From assembly GCA_963728985.1 (NCBI GenBank), contig CAVSME010000001.1, positions 992,001-1,056,000 of the forward strand: 64,000 nt of DNA, read 5' to 3'. A program made the position numbers and the translations under genes. Origin of the DNA: DASXAI01 sp963728985 (GTDB lineage: Bacteria > Actinomycetota > Acidimicrobiia > Acidimicrobiales > Ilumatobacteraceae). The notes under the pieces were generated by a model. The model did not search any database. It was not told the origin of the DNA and saw only the letters and a program-made list of their open reading frames with translations. Positions 54,772-62,459 of this stretch are shown piece by piece; position 1 is the stretch's first letter, and every line of letters starts with the position of its first letter.

Positions 54772-55929
54772 ATGCCGTACGCCGAAGGCCGCACGTTCCT
54801 GGATGCCGACAGCCACCTGATGGAGCTGCCCGATTTCCTGCGCGATCACGCCGATCCGGGCCAGCGCGACCAGCTGCCGGCGCTCAACTTCAGCTCCGGC
54901 GGCAAGCTGGGCGACGCCCTCGAACGCCTCGGCGCCACCAAGCAGCACCCCGCCGAGCGGGTGGCCGAGCTGGTCGGCCTGGGCGACGGGCTGATCAGCG
55001 GCCCGAAGGGCTACGAGGCGCTCGGCGCCTTCAACCCGGCCGAGCGCAGCCAGGCCCTGGACCAACTCGGCTTCGACAGCCAGTTCGTGTTCTCCACGTT
55101 CGCCACGGGCGCCTTCTTCCCGCCGGGCATCGAGCCCGAGATGGCCGCCGGCGCCGCCCGGGCCCACAACCGGGGCATGGCCGAGTTCTGCGCCGACGAC
55201 GACCGCCTGGTGGGCGTGGGCGCCACCACCCTCGACGATCCGCAGCAGGCGCTGGTCGAGCTCGAGCACATCATCGAGCTGGGCCTGGGCGCCGTGTGGA
55301 TACCGCACCGGCCCGCCGGCGGTCGGTCCCCCGGGCACAACGACCTCGACCCGTTCTGGGCCCGGCTGGCCGACGCCGGCATCCCCGCCGTGCTCCACGT
55401 CGGCGGGGCCGTGCTGCAGCTGGCACCGGCGTGGATGAACACGGGGCGGCCCCTGCCCACCGACTGGCTCGGCGGCGGCGAGAACGTGCGGGGCAAGGAC
55501 ATGATCGCCCTCCACCAGGGCGCCGAGACGTTCGTGGGCACGATGGTGCTCGACGGCGTACTGGAACGGCACCCCGGCCTGCGCGTCGGCGTGATCGAGC
55601 TGGGGGCGGGATGGGTCCCGGCGCTGCTGCGCCGCCTCGACCAGATCGCCGAGATCTGGAAGCGGTCCGAGCCCGAGCTGGCGGCGCTGCAGCGCGCCCC
55701 GTCGGAGCAGATCAGCGCCCAGATGGGGTTCACGCCGTACCCGTTCGAGGACGTGGGCGCGCTGCTGCGGGAGTCCAACCCCGACCTGTACCTGTTCTCC
55801 AGCGACTACCCCCACGTCGAGGGCGGCCGCAACCCCATCGGGCGCTTCAGCACGTCCCTCGCCGGCTGCGACGACGACGTGCTCGAGCGCTTCTACTCGG
55901 CCAACATGGCCAAGCTCATCGGGGTCTGA
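54772..55929 (+). CDS. amidohydrolase-family TIM-barrel metal-dependent hydrolase
   Basis: The 385-residue protein begins with FLDADSHLMELPDFLRDH (the Asp-x-His metal site of amidohydrolase_2) and has VLHVGGAV around residue 206. GVIELGAGWVPALLRRLD near residue 283 and LFSSDYPHVEGGRNPIGRF complete the pattern. The class hydrolyses or decarboxylates varied substrates. Its 3' end overlaps the convergent HTH gene by 14 bases. Confidence 0.88.
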   Translation: MPYAEGRTFLDADSHLMELPDFLRDHADPGQRDQLPALNFSSGGKLGDALERLGATKQHPAERVAELVGLGDGLISGPKGYEALGAFNPAERSQALDQLGFDSQFVFSTFATGAFFPPGIEPEMAAGAARAHNRGMAEFCADDDRLVGVGATTLDDPQQALVELEHIIELGLGAVWIPHRPAGGRSPGHNDLDPFWARLADAGIPAVLHVGGAVLQLAPAWMNTGRPLPTDWLGGGENVRGKDMIALHQGAETFVGTMVLDGVLERHPGLRVGVIELGAGWVPALLRRLDQIAEIWKRSEPELAALQRAPSEQISAQMGFTPYPFEDVGALLRESNPDLYLFSSDYPHVEGGRNPIGRFSTSLAGCDDDVLERFYSANMAKLIGV

Positions 55930-56305
55930 CTGTCTCGTCGCGCATCGCGTTGAGGTAGTTGTAGACGGTGATGCGGCTCACGCCGAGGGCGTCGGCGACG
56001 TCCTCGACCGAGCGCCGCAGCACGAACGCACCCCGGTCTTCCAGCATGCGCACCGCCCGCTGCTTGTCCTCGCGTTCGAGCTGACCGAGCGGGGCGCCGA
56101 GCTCGCGCTCCACCCCTTCGATCAGCCGGCTGAGCGCACCCTGCAGCGGCAGCATGCGCAGAGCCCCGACCACGCGGCCATCCCATTCGAGCGGGATGTC
56201 GGACGGCTCGCGCTCACCGGGCTCGAGCACCTCGGCGCCGATGGCGGCGGCCACCGGTTCGAGCGCGCTGAGGAGCGGATGGCGGCCGTTGGCCGGCGCG
56301 CTCAC
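55916..56305 (-). CDS. HTH_22 (DauR/YheO-like) transcriptional regulator, short form
   Basis: The 129-residue protein ends with REDKQRAVRMLEDRGAFVLRRSVEDVADALGVSRITVYNYLN, the conserved HTH_22 DNA-binding domain of DauR/YheO proteins. The N-terminal sensor part (IPLEWDGRVVGALRMLP) is much shorter than the usual PAS-like domain. It is likely to regulate the neighbouring amidohydrolase, or to bind a small ligand. Coupled to the upstream thiamine-binding-like gene by ATGA. Confidence 0.8.
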   Translation of the reverse strand: MSAPANGRHPLLSALEPVAAAIGAEVLEPGEREPSDIPLEWDGRVVGALRMLPLQGALSRLIEGVERELGAPLGQLEREDKQRAVRMLEDRGAFVLRRSVEDVADALGVSRITVYNYLNAMRDETVRPR

Positions 56306-56550
56306 ACCGACCCCTCCAACGCGGTGACCTGCACCGAGACCCGGCTGGCGCCCTCGGCGAAGGCGGCCGCCAGGAGGGCCCGGACCGCGTCGAAGGCGGC
56401 GGGCGGGGGGCCGTCGGCGGTCGTGCCGAAGGGGCCGACGTCAGCGGCCAACCCGGCGGCGGTGACCGCGTCGATGGCGGCGCGCACGTGCGGTCCTGGT
56501 GCACCATCCCTGAACGGCTCCACGGTGAATTCGAGCCGGACCGTCCCCAC
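56302..56550 (-). CDS. thiamine-binding-like (DUF77/YkoF-type) protein
   Basis: The 82-residue protein has VRLEFTVEPFRDGAPGPHVRAAIDAV, followed by GPFGTTADG and GASRVSVQVTAL. This is the pattern of the MTH1187/YkoF family of ferredoxin-like tetramers, some of which bind thiamine or pyrimidine precursors. There is no thiamine gene nearby. It overlaps the HTH gene by ATGA, so it may supply a ligand-binding partner. Confidence 0.72.
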   Translation of the reverse strand: MGTVRLEFTVEPFRDGAPGPHVRAAIDAVTAAGLAADVGPFGTTADGPPPAAFDAVRALLAAAFAEGASRVSVQVTALEGSV

Positions 56551-56578
56551 GAGGGCGACGTTAGTTTCCTGACAGGCA

Positions 56579-56845
56579 CTACCGACCCATGACGCGAGCC
56601 AGCTCCGACGACCTCGTGGCGCAGTCCTGGCCGGCGGCGTTGAACGCGTCGTTCAGGCTGGTCAACGCCTTCACGAAGACGTTGCTCCAGTCGCTCTCGA
56701 ACTGATCACGCGCCGGGCCGCGCCAGAGCGTGTTGCCCAGGGCGCTGCCCACCGTGCTCATCATCGTCTCGATCGTCTGGACCTGGTTCGACAGGGTGCG
56801 GCCGAGCCCAGCCAGTTGCTCGACATCGGCGCCGATCATGCTCAT
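56579..56845 (-). CDS. WXG100-family protein
   Basis: About 88 residues from the ATG at 56845, which has GGAGGAGA close upstream. Two helices flank a turn with TLWRGPARDQFESDW (W-R-G), and the length near 90-100 is typical of WXG100/ESX substrates. No EccC-type ATPase, partner WXG protein or LXG toxin is in the window, so secretion would need an unlinked ESX machine. Confidence 0.8.
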   Translation of the reverse strand: MSMIGADVEQLAGLGRTLSNQVQTIETMMSTVGSALGNTLWRGPARDQFESDWSNVFVKALTSLNDAFNAAGQDCATRSSELARVMGR

Positions 56846-56893
56846 CCGTGCGTCTCCTCCTCGATTGCCGGGACGCACTGGTGTGTGCGCCGC

Positions 56894-57349
56894 TCAGCCG
56901 GGATCGGAAAGCAGGGGCACGAGAAGGGCCACGCTGTCGGGCACGAACGAGTCGATGGCCAGCCGCTGCTGCAGCTCGGCCAGCGTCACGAAGCAGGCTT
57001 CCACCACCTCGCCGTCGGCGAACGTGAAGGGCCCGTCGCACACCGCCTCGTACAGGCGGGCCACGATGCGCACGTCGTCGTCCTCGTACCGGCCGCCCCC
57101 GAGCGGCACGAGCGGCACCCCCGTCACTCCGACCTCCTCGGCCAGCTCCCGCTCGGCGGCCCGGTCGTAGTCCTCGCCCGTCGTCACGCACCCGCCCACG
57201 GCGAGGTCCCAGCGGCTCGGCCACACGTCCTTGGCGTCGCTGCGGCGATGGACGAGGATGCGCCCGTCGGACGAACGGACCACGACGAAGGTGACGCGGT
57301 GGCGCAGCCGGTCGCGCCGCATCACGGTCCGCGGGACCGTGGCCACCAC
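56894..57349 (-). CDS. NUDIX hydrolase
   Basis: About 151 residues from a GTG at 57349; an ATG at 57322 (MRRDRLRHRVTFVVV) is equally plausible. The Nudix box is GGCVTTGEDYDRAAERELAEEVG, preceded by HRRSDAKDVWPSRWDLAVGG, as in the IPP-isomerase-like YfcD branch. The substrate is not predictable. It is 31 bases after the VOC gene on the same strand. Confidence 0.87.
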   Translation of the reverse strand: MVATVPRTVMRRDRLRHRVTFVVVRSSDGRILVHRRSDAKDVWPSRWDLAVGGCVTTGEDYDRAAERELAEEVGVTGVPLVPLGGGRYEDDDVRIVARLYEAVCDGPFTFADGEVVEACFVTLAELQQRLAIDSFVPDSVALLVPLLSDPG

Positions 57350-57380
57350 GTTGTCGCCGTCGTCGACGATGTCGACCAGC

Positions 57381-57755
57381 TCAACCGGCGTCGTCGTCGA
57401 TCTCCCGGCAGATGCACAGCTCGTTGCCCTCGGGGTCGGCGAGCACGGCGAAGGACCAGTGCTCGTTCGGGCCGACCGGATCGCCGAGGGGCGTGGCGCC
57501 GAGGCCGAGCAGGCGCTCGACGAGGAGCTCGGGTGATCGGGTGTAGAGGTCGATGTGGACCCGGTTCTTCGGACCCTTCCGCTCGGGCACGCGCTGCAGG
57601 AACACAGTGGGCCCCTCGCCGTCGGGCGGCGTCAGGTTGAGGTACGGGTGCCCGTCACCCTCGGCCCGGGTGTAGCCGAGGGCCGCCTCCCAGAACGGCG
57701 CGAGGGCGAACGGGTCGAGGCAGTCGATGCCGATCTCGACGCGCGGACGGGTCAC
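57381..57755 (-). CDS. VOC-family (glyoxalase-like) protein
   Basis: About 124 residues from a GTG at 57755, overlapping the upstream stop as GTGA. VEIGIDCLDPFALAPFWEAALGY, GPTVFLQRVPERKGPKNRVHIDLY and FAVLADPEGNELCI are the VOC strands carrying the metal-ligand positions (D, H, E). It resembles the glyoxalase-like domain PF18029. The substrate is unknown. Confidence 0.87.
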   Translation of the reverse strand: MTRPRVEIGIDCLDPFALAPFWEAALGYTRAEGDGHPYLNLTPPDGEGPTVFLQRVPERKGPKNRVHIDLYTRSPELLVERLLGLGATPLGDPVGPNEHWSFAVLADPEGNELCICREIDDDAG

Positions 57756-58468
57756 ACGCGCTCCTTGCGCTGCAGCCACTTCAATGCTTCGCGCGCTGAC
57801 AGCGGCGACAGCTCGGGATGGGTGGCCACGAACCGGCGCACGGCGGCGGCATCGGTCTTGGAGTACTCGCGCAGCGCCCACCCGATGGCCTTGCGGATGA
57901 AGAACTCACGGTCGCCCGCCCGCCGAGCGCAATAGCTGAACAGGCGAGCCGTGTCCGTGCCGTCCTTGGCGTGGAGCTGGTGGATGATCGCCGTCCGGGC
58001 CAGCCACTGGTCCTGATCGTCGATCCAGTCGTCCATCACCGTCGCCAGCGGCGGATGCGCCGTCACGAGCGGCCCGACGACGCCGGCGGCCAGGGCGTCG
58101 ACGGTGTCCCACCAGCTGTTCGTGGTGAGCAGGAAGCGGGTGTGATCGAGGAAGCCGGCACCACACCGGCGCACGTGGCGGATGGCGTAGTCGCACGCCG
58201 CGTACTGGAGCTCTCGTTCCGGCGCCGCCCAGCACGCCGCTGTGAACGCCACCACGTCGGCCTCGGCCGGTGCCGGCAACCCGCGCAGCGCCGTCGCCGC
58301 CAGGCGCCGCTGCGCCGGCGCGGGGATGCCGAAGAAGGAGAACTGATCGCGCATGTAGGCCGCCATCGCCGATGCCCTCGCCGGGTCGGCGGCCTCGGTG
58401 AACGCGCGGCGGAGACGGTCGACGGCGACATCGGCCAGAGCCGTGCTGGCGACGCGACCGGTTGTCAC
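57752..58468 (-). CDS. DNA alkylation repair protein, AlkD-like HEAT-repeat family
   Basis: The 238-residue all-helical protein has MRDQFSFFGIPAPAQRRL, LQYAACDYAIRHVRR, FLLTTNSWWDTVDALAAGVVG, and EFFIRKAIGWALREYSKTD. These are conserved AlkD positions, including the aromatic and Asp residues around the DNA-facing groove. AlkD enzymes remove bulky or cationic alkylated bases without base flipping. First gene of a coupled alkD-VOC-NUDIX run. Confidence 0.9.
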   Translation of the reverse strand: MTTGRVASTALADVAVDRLRRAFTEAADPARASAMAAYMRDQFSFFGIPAPAQRRLAATALRGLPAPAEADVVAFTAACWAAPERELQYAACDYAIRHVRRCGAGFLDHTRFLLTTNSWWDTVDALAAGVVGPLVTAHPPLATVMDDWIDDQDQWLARTAIIHQLHAKDGTDTARLFSYCARRAGDREFFIRKAIGWALREYSKTDAAAVRRFVATHPELSPLSAREALKWLQRKERV

Positions 58469-58490
58469 GCCCTCGGCCTAGCATGCGCGC

Positions 58491-59708
58491 GTGCCTGACG
58501 ACACCTTGCTGATCGAGGCCCAGGACGTCCTCCCCGAGGCGGTGCAGCTGCGCCGGCGACTGCACCAGCGCCCGGAGGTCGGTCTCGACCTGCCGTTCAC
58601 CCAAGACGAGGTGCTGGCCGCCATCGACGGGCTGCCACTCAGCGTGCGCACCGGCCTGACGACGTCGTCCGTGGTGGCCACGCTCGACGGCGCCCGTCCC
58701 GGTCCCACCATCCTCCTGCGGGGCGACATGGATGCGCTCCCCATGCCGGAGGACACCGGCCTCGACTACTCATCGCGCGACGACGGCATGATGCACGCCT
58801 GCGGCCACGACACCCACGTCGCCATGCTGGCCAGCGCGGCGAGACTGCTGTCGGCCCGCCGCGACGAGCTCACCGGGCGGGTGGTGTTCATGTTCCAGCC
58901 CGGCGAGGAAGGGTTCCACGGGGCCCGCTACATGCTCGAGGAGGATCTGCTCGACGTCGGCCCGCAGGCCGACGGGACGGACAGTCCGGTGACGGGTGCG
59001 TTCGCCCTGCACATCTCGTCGATGTTCCCGTCCGGAACGATCAACCTGCGCGGTGGCACGCTGATGGCGTCGTCGGACGTGCTGCGCATCGTGGTCCGGG
59101 GGCGGGGCGGCCATGCCGCGGCACCGCACCAGGCGCTCGACCCGATCCCTGTCGCCTGCGCCATCGTGCAGGCCATCCAGACCATGGTCACCCGCCGCAT
59201 CGACGTGTTCGATCCCGCGGTGGTCACGGTGGCCCACATCAAGGCGGGGACGACGTCGAACGTGATCCCGGAGACGGCCGAGATCCTGGGCACGGTGCGG
59301 GCCGTGTCCGAACGGACCCGGACGCGCGTCCACGACGAGCTGCGGCGGGTGGCCGAAGGCATTGCGTCGGCGCACGATGCGGCCGCCGACGTCGAGGTGG
59401 AGCTGGGCTACCCGGTCACCGTCAACGACGTCGGCTTCGCCGAGTTCGCCAGCCAGGTCGCCACCGATCTGCTGGGCGGCGAGCACGTGACCACGATGCG
59501 CAACCCGGTCATGGGCGCCGAGGACTTCAGCTACGTGTTGCAGCGGGTACCAGGCGCCCTCGCCTTCCTCGGTGCCGCCCCGCCGGGTGTCGATCCCCGC
59601 AAGGCCGAGCCCAACCACTCCAACCGGGTCGTGTTCGACGAGGACGCCATGGCGACGGGCATCGCCCTCTACACCGAAGTGGCGCTCCGCCACCTCGGCG
59701 GCCACTAG
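58491..59708 (+). CDS. M20-family amidohydrolase (hippurate/N-acyl amino acid type)
   Basis: The 405-residue protein has LRRRLHQRPEVGLDL, LRGDMDALPMPED, MMHACGHDTHVAMLASAA, and VVFMFQPGEEGFHGA with the catalytic Glu pair. VTVNDVGFAEF and MGAEDFSYVLQ follow. These are the complete M20D metal and catalytic motifs. It probably cleaves N-acyl amino acids. It diverges from alkD, and its TAG stop lies in an inverted repeat shared with the CHAT gene. Confidence 0.93.
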   Translation: MPDDTLLIEAQDVLPEAVQLRRRLHQRPEVGLDLPFTQDEVLAAIDGLPLSVRTGLTTSSVVATLDGARPGPTILLRGDMDALPMPEDTGLDYSSRDDGMMHACGHDTHVAMLASAARLLSARRDELTGRVVFMFQPGEEGFHGARYMLEEDLLDVGPQADGTDSPVTGAFALHISSMFPSGTINLRGGTLMASSDVLRIVVRGRGGHAAAPHQALDPIPVACAIVQAIQTMVTRRIDVFDPAVVTVAHIKAGTTSNVIPETAEILGTVRAVSERTRTRVHDELRRVAEGIASAHDAAADVEVELGYPVTVNDVGFAEFASQVATDLLGGEHVTTMRNPVMGAEDFSYVLQRVPGALAFLGAAPPGVDPRKAEPNHSNRVVFDEDAMATGIALYTEVALRHLGGH

Positions 59709-59810
59709 CAGGGTGCTGAAGTACGGCCCTCGGCGGCGAGCCGTCCACCTGATCACCCAGATCAGAGCGTCGGCGCATGCCGCCGACCCGGGTACGTCAG
59801 CACCCTGCTA
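59706..59810. terminator. 105-bp inverted-repeat element between convergent genes
   Basis: TAGCAGGGTGCTGAAGTAC (59706-59724) and GTACGTCAGCACCCTGCTA (59792-59810) are inverted repeats of 19 bp with one mismatch. Each outer TAG is the stop codon of the flanking convergent gene, M20 on plus and CHAT on minus. It could act as a two-way terminator, or it may be a MITE-like insertion. Confidence 0.6.
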
Positions 59811-62396
59811 ACCCCAGCCGAAGCAGCAGAAGGCGGCGGCCGCCGCCTCGCCGGCCGGTCCGGTGGCCCGTGCCATTGCCCGCGCCTCGCTCAGCGCAGG
59901 GGCCGGGCGGGCGCCGGCGGCGATGGCCCGGTGGTAGGCCGCCATGAGGACGTGGGTGGCGGCGTCGGGCACCAGCGCCAGCGAGGCCACCAGCGTGCGC
60001 ACGCCCGCCGGGAACAGCACCGACGCGAGGCCGAGCAGCTCGTCGCCGGCGCGGATCTCGGCCTGGCCGACCTCGCACGCCGCCAGCACCACGTGCGGGG
60101 GCAGCGGCCGCAGCGCTTCCAGCTCGTTGGCGGTGAGGGGGCCGTCGGCCAGCAGCAGCGACGAGAACAGCGGGTTGTCGGCGCGGAAGCGGCCGTGGGC
60201 GGCCACGTGCAGCAGGCCCGTCGCCGGAACGGCGGCGGCGACGGCGGCCGCGGTGGCGTCCGCGCCGGCCAGCACCGTGGCCGTTGGGTGAAGGCCGGCC
60301 AGCTCGGTCACCTCGGCCTCGCCACCGGGCAGGTCGGGACCGGCGACGAGGACGGGCCCGGCACGGGCGGGCGGCACCGGTGTCGTCTCGCGGCGCGCCC
60401 ACAGGCTGGCGCTGGAGGCCACCACGACAGGTCGCTCGGCCAGGACCGGCAGAGCCGACCACGGCACCCCGTGCAGCGGCGCCGTCGGCACGACGACGAC
60501 GGGACGGTCACCGAGGAGCGGTGCCAGGGGCCGCACGACCATCTCCTCGAGCGCCGCCGCCGAGGCCCGCAGGTGCTGCAGCGCGGCCTCGGTGTGGCGG
60601 CCGGTGACGGCCGCTCGGATGAGACGCCGCAGGGCGAAGGCCACGGCGTCGACCTCCGCCGCCACCGTGGTGACCGGCGCGGCCAGCCGGATCAGCCGGG
60701 TCCGGCCGTCCCTCACGACGACCGCCGCGAGGACCGAGACGTCGCGCACGTACTCGACCAGCGCGTGCTCACCGACCGCGGCCACCGTCGCCGCCGTCGA
60801 CGGCAACGTCTCCACCGAGGTGGCCCGGCGCGATCGGCGCAGGCGCTCGGCGATGCGTCGTTCGAGCCGCCGTTGCTCGGCTTCGTCGACGGCCGTCCCC
60901 CGGAGGCGGGCCAGGTCGGCGGCCAGCTGCGGATCATCGACGGCCGTCGCCGACTCCAGGCGGAGGGAGGCGGCGCGGGCGCGTTCCGCCCACGCCAGGA
61001 CCCCACGAGCCCGGCCACCCGCCAATGCAATCGTGACGCCCAGCTCGGCCAACCGCTCCCCGGCGGCCGCCGCGTGCGCCCGCAGCTCGGTGGCACCGAG
61101 CGACGCGCGGTGCCGATCGAGCACCCGCAGGCCGGCCCGGACGGCGGCCAGGGCGCCGGCCCGATCGCCCGTGGCCAGGCGATGGAGGGCAACGGCATGG
61201 GCGTGGCGCAGCCGGGCGGCGGCCGGCATCTGGCGGGGTGACGCGGCGATCAGCGGCGCGCTCAACGCCGCCGCCGTCTCCTCGTCGCCGAGGTCGAGGG
61301 CGGCGGCAGCAGCAGCCAGCGTGGCCTCGTCGGCCGCCACCGCCCAGCCGGCGGTCCGCAGCTCAGCGGCCACCGCCGCCAGCGCCCCGACGAGGTCGGG
61401 CCGGGCACCGCCGGCCGCCAGCTGCGCCCGCACCAGCGCATGGCGGGCGACCGGGGCGTACGCCGGCGCCGACTCGACCGCCCGCTGCTCGGCCGCGCCG
61501 GCGGCCGCCGTCGCCGCGGCATGATCGCCCAGCTCGAGGGCGGCATCGGCCACGCGCACGAGCGCTTCCACCGCCGCCGTCGTGTCGCCCGCGGCCTCGG
61601 CCGCACTCACTGCCGCCTCCGCCGCTGTCCTGCTTTCCTGCTGGAGGTGGGCGACGGCCAGCGCGTCGGCCCGGTCGAGCAGGTCCCGGGGATCGGTGGC
61701 CTCCTCGGCCGAGCCCAGCTCGGCATGGATCTCGAAGACGCGGGCGAAGTCGCCGAGGCGGGCCGCCGCCATCGCCTCGTTCCAGCCCGCCGCCGACTCC
61801 CGCCACCGGTCGTCGAGGGCCGCGGCGGCGTCACGGGCGGCGGCGAACCGGCTACGGGCCTCGGCCGCCTCCCCGAGCCGCAGGAACATCAGACCCCAGT
61901 TGTTGTGGAAGCGGAACGTGAGCTCGGCGTCGGCCAGCGCCACCACTCGCGGCTCGATGACGCCGTACACCGCCGCTGCTTCGGCGACCCGTCCGAACGA
62001 GTACGCCAGCAGCAAGCCGCGCTGCAGTTCGAGGCGCACCGCTACCGCCGCCGACGCCAGGGGACCGGCCCGGGCGGCGTCGGTCATGGCCGCGTCGGGC
62101 CGGCCCCGCTGGATGTGGACACCCATGCGCACGGTGAGGGCCTCGGCCAGGAGCTCCGGCGTGCCGGCCGCCTCGGCGTCGGCGACGGCCCGATCGCCGA
62201 ACGCCGCCGCCCGCTCGATCTGGCCGCGGCGCAGGCACGACACCAGCGCCACGATGGCGGCGGCCGATGCCACGGCCCGGTCGCCGGCGGCGCCGGCCGC
62301 GTCCAGGACTGCCTCCGCCAGCGCACCCGCGGCCTCCGGGTCCCGGGCCAGCAGACCGCGCGCCCGATCGACGCCGTCACCTAGCGTGTCCTTCAC
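59808..62396 (-). CDS. CHAT-domain cysteine protease with helical TPR-like repeats
   Basis: About 862 residues from the GTG at 62396. The ORF continues to 63281, but that part is antisense to the S8 gene and is rejected. Residues 1 to about 560 are Ala-rich paired helices like TPRs (RFHNNWGLMFLRLGEAAEARSRFAAARDAA). The C-terminal CHAT domain has VVVVPTAPLHGVPWSAL, the His in LLHVAAHGRF (about His734) and the Cys in VVLAACEVGQ (about Cys774). GDELLGLASVLFPAGVRTLVASL follows. Both dyad residues are intact, and there is no signal peptide. CHAT proteases act in bacterial conflict and cell-death pathways. Divergent from an intracellular S8 protease with 63 bases between the starts. Confidence 0.87.
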   Translation of the reverse strand: MKDTLGDGVDRARGLLARDPEAAGALAEAVLDAAGAAGDRAVASAAAIVALVSCLRRGQIERAAAFGDRAVADAEAAGTPELLAEALTVRMGVHIQRGRPDAAMTDAARAGPLASAAVAVRLELQRGLLLAYSFGRVAEAAAVYGVIEPRVVALADAELTFRFHNNWGLMFLRLGEAAEARSRFAAARDAAAALDDRWRESAAGWNEAMAAARLGDFARVFEIHAELGSAEEATDPRDLLDRADALAVAHLQQESRTAAEAAVSAAEAAGDTTAAVEALVRVADAALELGDHAAATAAAGAAEQRAVESAPAYAPVARHALVRAQLAAGGARPDLVGALAAVAAELRTAGWAVAADEATLAAAAAALDLGDEETAAALSAPLIAASPRQMPAAARLRHAHAVALHRLATGDRAGALAAVRAGLRVLDRHRASLGATELRAHAAAAGERLAELGVTIALAGGRARGVLAWAERARAASLRLESATAVDDPQLAADLARLRGTAVDEAEQRRLERRIAERLRRSRRATSVETLPSTAATVAAVGEHALVEYVRDVSVLAAVVVRDGRTRLIRLAAPVTTVAAEVDAVAFALRRLIRAAVTGRHTEAALQHLRASAAALEEMVVRPLAPLLGDRPVVVVPTAPLHGVPWSALPVLAERPVVVASSASLWARRETTPVPPARAGPVLVAGPDLPGGEAEVTELAGLHPTATVLAGADATAAAVAAAVPATGLLHVAAHGRFRADNPLFSSLLLADGPLTANELEALRPLPPHVVLAACEVGQAEIRAGDELLGLASVLFPAGVRTLVASLALVPDAATHVLMAAYHRAIAAGARPAPALSEARAMARATGPAGEAAAAAFCCFGWG

Positions 62397-62459
62397 CCGG
62401 CCATGACGTATCACAGCGGCGATCGCGGGCTCGGGTGTGCATTCGGAGAGGAGGGAGCC

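Noticed and set aside
62419..62426. GCGATCGC palindrome in the CHAT/S8 divergent region as an operator
   Set aside because: An 8-base self-complementary site is expected by chance in this base composition, and it has no extended symmetry.
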